A stretch of DNA of 49,862 nucleotides from Lachnospiraceae bacterium (lineage in GTDB: Bacteria > Bacillota > Clostridia > Lachnospirales > Lachnospiraceae): NCBI GenBank assembly GCA_017448245.1, contig JAFSLV010000031.1:1-49862 (forward strand), in the 5' to 3' direction. A program made the position numbers and the translations under genes. Below are positions 8,520 through 15,588 of this stretch, in pieces. Every line of letters starts with the position of its first letter. The stretch's first letter is position 1. The notes beneath the pieces were generated by a model. The model searched no databases and was not told the origin of the DNA. It saw nothing but the letters and a program-made list of their open reading frames with translations.

Positions 8520-8786
8520 TTGTGGATGGAAGCAATGGGCAAGCAATCGCCCATCATCATTGTGGTGGAAGACCCCGAGGTGAAAAAGCAGTTGTCGCAG
8601 ATGAACGCGGCGGCAGACCTCGGCGTTGCAAGCTGCTGGGGGCATCGCGCCAAAGAAGAGTTTGAAAGTGAGGAAGGCCGATTACGTTTACAGGATCTGA
8701 GCCTCAAAAGAAGGCGTGTAAGAAAAAGGGCAGCTTCGGCTGCTCTTTTTTTCATGGAAATGACAACAGGACAAAATGCTTTTTGA
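8520..8786 (+). CDS. Hypothetical or decayed small protein after the toxin gene
   Basis: An 88-codon frame begins with TTG at 8520 (ATG at 8526 is the next choice), six bases after AGAGGAGAG, a good ribosome binding site, and could be the third gene of the toxin-antitoxin operon. Residues about 8-50 (QSPIIIVVEDPEVKKQLSQ, AAADLGVASCWGHRAK) look protein-like, but I do not recognise the family. Against a functional full-length gene: a strong terminator hairpin (8724-8752) lies inside its last third, and the tail after it (AASAALFF) is just the translated hairpin. It is probably a truncated remnant. Confidence 0.35.
   Translation: MWMEAMGKQSPIIIVVEDPEVKKQLSQMNAAADLGVASCWGHRAKEEFESEEGRLRLQDLSLKRRRVRKRAASAALFFMEMTTGQNAF
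8724..8752 (+). terminator. Strong intrinsic terminator
   Basis: AGGGCAGC and GCTGCTCT pair (one mismatch) around a TTCG tetraloop, with five As before and a run of seven Ts after. It ends the toxin-antitoxin transcript. The A-tract lets it also work, less well, on the other strand for the barstar gene. Confidence 0.85.
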
Positions 8787-8872
8787 CAGAAACGAAAAGA
8801 AAAAACACGCAGACCGGTGCTTGCAGAGGTGTCTTATGAAGATTCCCGGTCCTCGTATAATGGGCAACAGGC

Positions 8873-9181
8873 CTACGCCTGTAAAACGCACAGATGCGGA
8901 TTGTCAAATTCCGCATCGGTAAAGGTAAGGAGGAGTTTATCCAGATAGACGGACAGTTCGCTCCCTGCTGAAGTGGGAGCGTCGTCGTCCGCCGCGTCTG
9001 CCATGGACCTTTCCGGGAATATGACGGCGACGCAGGTATCTTCCGATATCTCGCACAGAAGATCGTAGAGCGCATCGAGGTTACGTCCGTAATGGGAGGG
9101 AAAGTCAAAGGCTTCCTGCAGCACATCGTGCAGGCCTTCCCGTTCCGTGCAGTTTCTCAGATCCGCGATTACTTTTCTCAT
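8873..9181 (-). CDS. Barstar-family ribonuclease inhibitor
   Basis: 102-residue cytoplasmic inhibitor expected to block the barnase encoded just upstream on the same strand. The family signature is clear at about residues 30-42: HYGRNLDALYDLL, matching barstar YGENLDALWDCL and keeping the two aspartates (barstar Asp35 and Asp39) that plug the barnase active site. The N-terminal strand MRKVIADL and the C-terminal strand NPHLCVLQA frame the fold. An insertion (ERSMADAADDDAPTSAGS) replaces part of the middle. Good ribosome binding site AAGGAAAGAGG before ATG. A gap of 87 bases separates it from the barnase stop, so the two probably share one transcript. A small ACAGGC/GCCTGT hairpin overlaps its stop codon. 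Confidence 0.88.
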   Translation of the reverse strand: MRKVIADLRNCTEREGLHDVLQEAFDFPSHYGRNLDALYDLLCEISEDTCVAVIFPERSMADAADDDAPTSAGSELSVYLDKLLLTFTDAEFDNPHLCVLQA

Positions 9182-9268
9182 ATGCCTCTTTCCTTATGTG
9201 ACAGGGACTGTAAAACAGCGCTTATCGCAGAGCGTGTACGCGGCAGAGCCTGCCAAAACAGTGCGTGA

Positions 9269-9811
9269 CTAATACAGCTGCTCGAAGGACGCGTAGTGGT
9301 CTGCGGTATAGAAGATCAGGCCGTCATCGGAGTAGACGAGGCGTTTGGCGCCGCGGCGCCCGCCGTGGTAGTCGATGTCGCATTCATAATAGGTGCGGCC
9401 GGGGGCGTCGGGGAGGAGTCCCTCACGGTTGCCGAAGCGGTCACCGCCGATCGACATACCGGGGAGGACGTCCTGCAGATTGCCTTTCTCCGCGTCCCAG
9501 CCGGCTTCCCTTGCCTCCTGCTTGGTGACAAAATTGGGCGGGAGCGTGCCGTAGGTATGCAGATAGAGTGCCACATCCTCCGCGGAGGTATAAGAAGCCT
9601 CCTGTGCGGGCACATCCTGTGCGGATGCGGACTCTCCCGCGGAAGACGAATCGTCCGGTGCGGCAGCAGTCTCCTGCGAGGACGCAGCCGGTGCGGCAGT
9701 CGCTCCCGGGGCAGCCGGTGCCGTTCCCGGTTGCCGCGCACAGCCCCACAATATAAGAAGCAGGGCCACCGGTATACCGATAGTTTTTAGCGTCTTTTGA
9801 AAAATCTTCAT
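9269..9811 (-). CDS. Barnase-family ribonuclease anchored as a lipoprotein
   Basis: 180-residue secreted ribonuclease. Signal peptide with LLILWGC, giving a lipidated Cys24; then an Ala/Pro/Ser-rich linker (about 25-73); then a complete barnase domain (about 74-180). The domain aligns with Bacillus amyloliquefaciens barnase with a constant offset of 70: Lys97, Glu143, Arg153, Arg157 and His172 correspond to barnase Lys27, Glu73, Arg83, Arg87 and His102. All catalytic residues are therefore kept. Barnase of Bacillus is released freely, whereas this one should stay on the outer face of the membrane unless shed. No Shine-Dalgarno site precedes the ATG; instead a -10 box lies seven bases upstream (see promoter 9819-9848). 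Barstar follows 87 bases downstream. Confidence 0.93.
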   Translation of the reverse strand: MKIFQKTLKTIGIPVALLLILWGCARQPGTAPAAPGATAAPAASSQETAAAPDDSSSAGESASAQDVPAQEASYTSAEDVALYLHTYGTLPPNFVTKQEAREAGWDAEKGNLQDVLPGMSIGGDRFGNREGLLPDAPGRTYYECDIDYHGGRRGAKRLVYSDDGLIFYTADHYASFEQLY

Positions 9812-9818
9812 TATATGT

Positions 9819-9848
9819 ATTTTAGCTTACACCCCGGCCCAAGTGCAA
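9819..9848 (-). promoter_or_regulatory. Barnase promoter, apparently giving a leaderless mRNA
   Basis: Read on the minus strand: TTGCAC (9848-9843), an 18-base spacer and TAAAAT (9824-9819), then seven bases to the ATG at 9811. Transcription would begin at or next to the start codon, which fits the missing ribosome binding site. Confidence 0.55.
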
Positions 9849-9895
9849 ACGGGACAGAGGGAATAATATAAACTATCATATTTACAAAATAATAA

Positions 9896-9927
9896 TTGAC
9901 AAGCACTTATTTTTATGATAATATAAT
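9896..9927 (+). promoter_or_regulatory. Promoter candidate of the flagellin-like gene
   Basis: A perfect TTGACA (9896-9901) is followed by TAATAT at a 17-base spacing (9919-9924) or a perfect TATAAT at 20 bases (9922-9927). The region resembles a main-sigma promoter, not a flagellar sigma-28 one. Confidence 0.55.
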
Positions 9928-9974
9928 CCCGGCGAAATGTCTTTACACCCGCCGCACGTCACATGGAGGTGGTT

Positions 9975-10721
9975 ATGGGCGCGATTAACGGCATCAGCGG
10001 ATTCAATTATTACACCAATTATCCGGGGATTTACAGCAATCCCTCGGATGCGGCGATTGCCGAGAAGACCTCGGCGCAGGTGCGCGGCATCGACCAGGGC
10101 ACCGAGAATCTCAAGGACGCACAGTCCGTGACGAGGATCGCCGACGGCGCGATGGAGGAGGTCACCGAATACCTGCAGCGCATCAGGGAGCTGGCACTCA
10201 AGTCGATGAACGACGCGGTGTACGGCGCGGACGAAAAGCGCATGATGCAGGACGAGATCGACCAGCTCAAGCAGGGCATCGCCGATATTGCGGGCAATAC
10301 GACCTTCAATGAGCATCAGCTCCTCGACGGCACCAAAGAGGGTGATTTTGAGATCATGGCGGGCGGCAAGGGCCCGACGGAGCGCGTGACGCCCGGCAAC
10401 ATGACGCTGGAGTCGCTCGGCATCAAGGACTTTGATGTTACAAAGAGTTTTAACTTAAAGGACATCGACAATGCGTTAAAGACCGTGTCGCAGCAGCGCG
10501 GCACGCAGGGCGCACAGTCCAACCGCATCGATCATGCGATTGCGTACAACCAGCTCTCCTCCTACAACCACGTGGCATCGTTCAAGGAGGATGATCTGGG
10601 CGGCGAGCTCAAAAAGGCAGACGAGATGCACCGCAACCGTGTACTCGAGACCGCACGCATCATGATGCAGAAGAGGCAGGAGGAACAACAGAGGCAGCAG
10701 ACGAGTAACCTCTTCATCTAA
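9975..10721 (+). CDS. Short flagellin-like protein
   Basis: About 248 residues. The central part (about 35-110, IDQGTENLKDAQSVTRIADGA through NTTFNEHQLLDG) matches the conserved N-terminal D1 helix region of flagellins. The C-terminal part (LKDIDNALKTVSQQRGTQGAQSNRIDH) matches the opposite conserved helix. The usual first 25 or so D0 residues are replaced by an unrelated GAINGISGFNYYTNYPG segment, and the C-terminus is a Gln-rich helix (QKRQEEQQRQQTSNLF). It is thus unlikely to pack like a standard filament flagellin. I chose ATG 9975 because GGAGG (9965-9969) sits five bases upstream; ATG 9963 would overlap that site. No other flagellar genes are nearby. A terminator follows. Confidence 0.82.
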   Translation: MGAINGISGFNYYTNYPGIYSNPSDAAIAEKTSAQVRGIDQGTENLKDAQSVTRIADGAMEEVTEYLQRIRELALKSMNDAVYGADEKRMMQDEIDQLKQGIADIAGNTTFNEHQLLDGTKEGDFEIMAGGKGPTERVTPGNMTLESLGIKDFDVTKSFNLKDIDNALKTVSQQRGTQGAQSNRIDHAIAYNQLSSYNHVASFKEDDLGGELKKADEMHRNRVLETARIMMQKRQEEQQRQQTSNLFI

Positions 10722-10754
10722 GATCGCTTTTCCTTACATAATGCATCCATATAC

Positions 10755-10795
10755 CGCAAAAAGCCGCTTTCCTTCTCCGGGAGCGGTTTTTTGCG
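10755..10795. terminator. Intrinsic terminator, possibly bidirectional
   Basis: CGCAAAAAGCCGCT (10755-10768) pairs with AGCGGTTTTTTGCG (10782-10795) with a single mismatch, giving a GC stem flanked by an A-tract and a T-tract. It ends the flagellin-like transcript. Confidence 0.85.
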
Positions 10796-10807
10796 CGCCT
10801 TCTTTTA

Positions 10808-10816
10808 TGTTATACT
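10808..10816 (+). promoter_or_regulatory. Extended -10 promoter of the clostripain-like gene
   Basis: TGT followed by TATACT (10811-10816) is an extended -10 box. No good -35 is seen. It lies about 40 bases before the ATG at 10855. Confidence 0.45.
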
Positions 10817-10854
10817 GATACAGGCAGAGGCAGGAGTAAGGAAAGGAATCTTCC

Positions 10855-13800
10855 ATGCATACAAAAAGAAAAGCAAGGGCCGCACGTCTGGCCGCCATGC
10901 TCGCGATGACGATCGCGCTGACCGGATGCGGCGCAAAAGCGCCCGCTCCCGTACCGGAGGCAGGCGGTATCAAATCGGACGACATCAAACCGGGAGAGGG
11001 CTCACAGGGCGCGGGAGCTGTCATCGACATCGATACCTCCGACAATATCTTTCAGCCGGTATCGGGGACGGATGCCGTGCAGCCGGAGAGAGACAATACG
11101 ATCATGATCTATCTCGTCGGCACCAACCTGGAGACCGACGGACAGGCGGCCTCGCGCGATCTGATCGAGATGCAGGAGAGCGGCGTGGATACGGATACGG
11201 CCAACGTCGTCGTCTGCACGGGAGGAACGAGGGGCTGGTGGCTCGACATCTCTTCCGATGCCAACGGCATCTACCGCGTCGCGGACGGGGAGCTCGCCCA
11301 TGAGGCAAGGACGAGAAAGCTCTCCAACATGGGAGATCCGGGGACGCTGGCCGATTTCCTCGATTACAGTGTCACGCACTATCCCGCCAAAAACTATACG
11401 CTGATCTTTTGGAATCACGGCCTTGGCCCCGTGCAGGGCTTTTGCTATGACGAGATCTATGCCGACATGATGGAGCCCGCAGAGCTCAAGGCCGCACTCG
11501 ATGCCAGCGCCTTTTCTTCCGCGGCGCGTCTTTCGATCGTCGGCTTTGACGCCTGCCTCATGGCGAGCTTTGAGATGGCAAAACTCCTTTCTCCTTACGC
11601 GGATTACATGATCGCCTCGCAGGAGGTGGAGAGCGCCTACGGCTGGAACTTTTCTTTCCTCGACGCGTACAATGACACCCCCGCACAGGAAGAGATCGCG
11701 GAAGAGATCGTCACACGTTATGCGGCCTTTTATGAGGAAAACAGGACCTCGTATTTCAATCCGGACGTGACGCTCTCGGTGCTCGATCTGTCCCGCGTCG
11801 AAGAGGTCTCGCGCGCAATCGACGATCTCTTTTCCGGGATGGAGAAGGATCTGCAAAACGGCGCCTTCCGTGAGCTCAGTGCGGTGCGCGCAAAGACCAA
11901 GGGCTTTGGGATCGCCGCTTCCGGAGGCACGGCGGAGAGTCTCGATCTGGTGGACATGGGGGACTTTGCCGCTCGCATGGAAGAGAAATATCCCGCGCAG
12001 GCAAAGGCGCTTGCGGAAGCGGTCTCTTCCTTTGTCGTGCACCGCGTCTCCAATGTCTCCAATGCGTGCGGTGTGTCGCTCTATTATCCTTTCTTTAACC
12101 GGGTTCTTTTCGAGCATTACGGCATGGAGCCTCTTACGGGTTACGACATGCCGGAAGGCTATCTGCGTTATATGCGGCTCTTTACGGATGCCTGGATCTC
12201 GGGCGAGATACCGGGAACGGAAAAAGAAGAAGAGGAGGACGAGGTACAGACGGTCTTTGCTTCTTTTGACAGGGGGCAGAGCACGACGGACGGCGTGACG
12301 CTTGCGCTGACTAAAGAACAGATCCGGCTCAGCGACCGCATCCGTTATACGGTCTTCTACGAGTCGGACCCCGGGGTCCTCGTTCCGATCGTCATCCACT
12401 GCGACCTCGCGCCGGATGAGGAAGGCAATCTCTTTGTACCGGTCACGCAGCCGCTCTTTGCCGCGGCGACCGACATCGACGATTCCTCGATCTGGCCTGT
12501 CATGCAGATGTCTGCCGATGAGACGCGCAATGTTTACCAGACACTCAATACGCAGATGCACAATACGTATGAGTTTTTCCCGTGGGGCGACGTCGACAAT
12601 TACAACGTGACCTTTGCGGAGAACAGTGACGGTTCGCTCCATATCATGGATGTCGAGCGCAACGAGGATGTCTTTGATCCGGAGACGGTGGCCGTCCATA
12701 ACGGCAGGGAAACGGTGGACGTGGGCAACTGGGATTATATCGCCTATACGATCCGTGGCTATATCGAGACGAGAGACGAAAACGGCGACATCCTCCCGTT
12801 CTACGAGTGGGAGCGGGATACGTGGACGTGGACGAATTTCCTGCAGCTCGACCGCACCTTCCGTTTTGAAAGCGTGCCGATCTCGGAGCTGTCGGAAAAG
12901 AAATACGTGCAGATCCTCGTGCGTGACGTCACGGGCGAGATCCATGCGTCGGACCTCCTCGAATTGCAGGACGCGGCGATTCCGCGGACGGATGTCGTCA
13001 CAACGCCGCAGGGAGAGATGAGCTTCCTGGTCTATGAAGACCATGCGATGCTACAGGCTTATGCAGGGACCGATACGCAGATCACGATCCCGCAGACCGT
13101 CGCGGGACAGCCGGTGACGCTGATCGATGCCTATGTCTTTGACGGAAACGAGACGATTACGTCCGTCCGGATCCCCGACACGGTGGAGATCATCGGCTCC
13201 GGTGCTTTCCGCGGCTGTACGGCGCTCGAAGAAGTCAATATCCCGCAGAATCTGAAGACGCTCGAGGGCGACTGCTTCTCGAGATGTAAGTCGCTCGCGG
13301 ATATCACGCTGCCCGAAGGCTTAGAGATCATCGATGTCTATGCGCTCGGTCATACCGCGATCACCTCGATCCATATCCCCGCTTCCGTGCGGGAGATCCG
13401 TGCGGGTGCCTTTGCGGACTGCGAACAGCTCACGACGATCACGACGGAAACGGAAGAGTATTATAAGAGTGTCGGAAACGTTCTCTATACGGCGGACGGA
13501 AGCGTCCTCGTACAGTATCCGGAAGGGCTCTCCGATACGATCGTGATCACGGAAGGCACAAAAGAGATCCTCGACTATGCCTTTGCGTCCAACGACGTCA
13601 TCAGGAGCGTGACGTATCCCGCGACGCTCGAAGAGATCGGTGAATTTGCCTTTTACGAAACGCCGCGACTGACGGACGCGTTTGTTTTTCCGGAGTCGCT
13701 GATGCGTATCGGTGCCGGTGCGTTCTACTCGTTCTTTTCCGGTTCGGATGCGGACATCGATGAGCTGGCATTTGGCAGGAATCTCACGGAGATCGGCAAG

Positions 13801-14811
13801 GACGCTTTTTCCGGGCGACGCATCCGTGCGGTCACGGTCGATGCGGCCAATGCGCGCTATGCCTCGGTCGACGGCGCGCTGACCAATAAGGCAAAGGACC
13901 TGCTGCTCTTTGTGCCGGCAGGGATTGCCGGGACATACCGGATCCCGGACGGGATCGTCTCCGTCAATGACAATGCCTTTTCGGTGAGCAGCGAAATCGA
14001 GGAACTGGTCGTTCCGGACAGCGTGATCTATCTGGGCGGTTATACGATTCCCGGCAGCCGCATCACGATCGGCGCGGGCGTCATGGAATGGAAGAGCGTC
14101 AATTCGATCAGCTATGACGAGATCGTCATCTCCGAAGAAAACCCGTACTTCCGCGTCGCGGACGGCATCATCTATGACAAGGACATGACCGTGCTGCACC
14201 GCTATCCGCTGAGTGCGGGCGGCACCTCATATACGGTGCCGGAGGGTGTGGTGACGATCGCGTCCGGTGCGATCACCAATACGGATCTGCAGACCCTGTC
14301 GCTCCCTTCTACCCTGGAGGAGGGGATACAGACCTATTACGGAAGCAACAATTTCTTCCTGCTCCATGATCTGAGACAGATCAACGTCGCGGAAGGAAAT
14401 ACGACCTACAAGTCCGTGAACGGCATCGTCTATTCCGCGGACGGCACGACCCTCTATGTGATCCCGCAGCAGGCGGGAGAAAGAGTGGAGATCGAAGAGG
14501 GTGTCACGCATGTCGCGGGCAGTGCGCTCTATGAGATCTCTTCCACGATGGAGATCTATCTCCCGGAGGGTGTCACGCAGATCGACCACATGATCACCTA
14601 TATCACGCCGCCCTATGATGACGACGGTTCGATGCATGTGGAACTCTACATCCCCGCTTCCGTCGAGACGATCGACGCTCGGATGCTGGGCAACGAGGCG
14701 AGAGATATCGCAAGAGGAGAAGAGAGCGTACTGACGATCCATACGCCCGCGGGCTGCACGGCAGACCGTCATTTCCGCGCGATGGGGTTGAAGGTGGTCA
14801 ATGATTACTAA
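10855..14811 (+). CDS. Clostripain-family peptidase lipoprotein with leucine-rich repeats
   Basis: 1318-residue surface lipoprotein. Signal peptide ending ALTGC (lipidated Cys25). A C11 clostripain-type peptidase domain covers about 80-460, with the catalytic pair His188 (WNHGLG) and Cys234 (GFDACLMA). These enzymes cut after basic residues and are often activated by self-cleavage. A beta-rich middle region (about 460-720) follows. The rest (about 730-1318) consists of BspA/Treponema-type leucine-rich repeats, with units such as SVRIPDTVEIIGSGAFRGC and linking GNVLYTADGSVLVQYPEG segments. BspA-type repeats usually bind proteins or host surfaces, so the enzyme may be targeted by them. Ribosome binding site GGAGTAAGGAAAGG before ATG; promoter candidate at 10808-10816. 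The SGNH gene starts 18 bases after its stop and is probably co-transcribed. Confidence 0.9.
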   Translation: MHTKRKARAARLAAMLAMTIALTGCGAKAPAPVPEAGGIKSDDIKPGEGSQGAGAVIDIDTSDNIFQPVSGTDAVQPERDNTIMIYLVGTNLETDGQAASRDLIEMQESGVDTDTANVVVCTGGTRGWWLDISSDANGIYRVADGELAHEARTRKLSNMGDPGTLADFLDYSVTHYPAKNYTLIFWNHGLGPVQGFCYDEIYADMMEPAELKAALDASAFSSAARLSIVGFDACLMASFEMAKLLSPYADYMIASQEVESAYGWNFSFLDAYNDTPAQEEIAEEIVTRYAAFYEENRTSYFNPDVTLSVLDLSRVEEVSRAIDDLFSGMEKDLQNGAFRELSAVRAKTKGFGIAASGGTAESLDLVDMGDFAARMEEKYPAQAKALAEAVSSFVVHRVSNVSNACGVSLYYPFFNRVLFEHYGMEPLTGYDMPEGYLRYMRLFTDAWISGEIPGTEKEEEEDEVQTVFASFDRGQSTTDGVTLALTKEQIRLSDRIRYTVFYESDPGVLVPIVIHCDLAPDEEGNLFVPVTQPLFAAATDIDDSSIWPVMQMSADETRNVYQTLNTQMHNTYEFFPWGDVDNYNVTFAENSDGSLHIMDVERNEDVFDPETVAVHNGRETVDVGNWDYIAYTIRGYIETRDENGDILPFYEWERDTWTWTNFLQLDRTFRFESVPISELSEKKYVQILVRDVTGEIHASDLLELQDAAIPRTDVVTTPQGEMSFLVYEDHAMLQAYAGTDTQITIPQTVAGQPVTLIDAYVFDGNETITSVRIPDTVEIIGSGAFRGCTALEEVNIPQNLKTLEGDCFSRCKSLADITLPEGLEIIDVYALGHTAITSIHIPASVREIRAGAFADCEQLTTITTETEEYYKSVGNVLYTADGSVLVQYPEGLSDTIVITEGTKEILDYAFASNDVIRSVTYPATLEEIGEFAFYETPRLTDAFVFPESLMRIGAGAFYSFFSGSDADIDELAFGRNLTEIGKDAFSGRRIRAVTVDAANARYASVDGALTNKAKDLLLFVPAGIAGTYRIPDGIVSVNDNAFSVSSEIEELVVPDSVIYLGGYTIPGSRITIGAGVMEWKSVNSISYDEIVISEENPYFRVADGIIYDKDMTVLHRYPLSAGGTSYTVPEGVVTIASGAITNTDLQTLSLPSTLEEGIQTYYGSNNFFLLHDLRQINVAEGNTTYKSVNGIVYSADGTTLYVIPQQAGERVEIEEGVTHVAGSALYEISSTMEIYLPEGVTQIDHMITYITPPYDDDGSMHVELYIPASVETIDARMLGNEARDIARGEESVLTIHTPAGCTADRHFRAMGLKVVNDY

Positions 14812-14829
14812 GAAAAGAAGGGAGCGGGC

Positions 14830-15585
14830 ATGATCCATTTTCTGTTGCGCAATCTGCAAAAGATATGGCTGATGATCCCAGTGGTTTTGGCATCGACCGT
14901 GATCCCCGGCGTGCAGGCGCCTGTGCAGGAGACGACGGTCACGGTGGAAACGCCCGCGCCTCCCGTCGAAACCCCTCCTGCGCAGCAGCCTCAGCCGGTA
15001 CAGCCTCCCCCGCAGCAACCCGCGCCTGTGCCGCAGGAAGCGCCGGCACCGGAGTCCGCGCAGCAGACGCAGGGAAACGGCCGCGTCCTCTTTGTCGGGG
15101 ATTCGCGCACGATCGACATGTTTGCGGATTCCGATCAGGAGATCCGCGGCGCGGATGCCTCGGGCATCACCGTCTATGCGCTGCACGGTGCCGCCTGTAA
15201 TTATCTCGTGAGTGTGATCGACAGCGTGGGCCGTCAGAGCTTTGATACGCTTGTTACCTGGATGGGTGCCAATGACGGCGGCTCCTTTGCCGCCTATGAA
15301 ACGCTCTATAACTCTCTTTTGGCGGAGGGAAAGAAGATCATCGTCTGCACGGCGGGTCCGACGCAGGATGAGACCCTCGCGTCCTACGATCATCCCCGGT
15401 ATGAAAACAGCAACATGATCGCGCTCAATCAGCAGATGGTCGCCTGGGCCAATGCCAACGGCGTGCGGGTCATCGATCTGTACGGCTACTGTGCCGCCAA
15501 TATCACGATCGATCCGGCGGACGGGATCCATTATCTGCCCCGCCCGACGAGTGCGATCTGGAGCGTGATTCTCTCACATCTGTAA
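14830..15585 (+). CDS. SGNH/GDSL-type hydrolase with proline-rich linker
   Basis: 251-residue exported protein: N-terminal hydrophobic segment (about 12-30), a Pro/Gln-rich linker (about 31-80) and an SGNH hydrolase fold. Block I is LFVGDSRTIDMF with nucleophile Ser92, the Gly/Asn block is MGANDGG (Gly146, Asn148) and the final block DGIHY supplies Asp231 and His234. Such enzymes remove acyl groups from cell-wall sugars, glycans or lipids; the substrate cannot be read here. AAGGGAG precedes the ATG. It follows the clostripain-type gene by 18 bases and ends three bases before the convergent DUF2339 gene. Confidence 0.85.
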   Translation: MIHFLLRNLQKIWLMIPVVLASTVIPGVQAPVQETTVTVETPAPPVETPPAQQPQPVQPPPQQPAPVPQEAPAPESAQQTQGNGRVLFVGDSRTIDMFADSDQEIRGADASGITVYALHGAACNYLVSVIDSVGRQSFDTLVTWMGANDGGSFAAYETLYNSLLAEGKKIIVCTAGPTQDETLASYDHPRYENSNMIALNQQMVAWANANGVRVIDLYGYCAANITIDPADGIHYLPRPTSAIWSVILSHL

Positions 15586-15588
15586 GCA

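Noticed and set aside
11002-13044. 680-codon minus-strand frame
   Set aside because: It lies wholly opposite the clostripain-type gene, whose domains are clear. The frame encodes Arg/Asp/His-rich low-information sequence typical of an antisense shadow.
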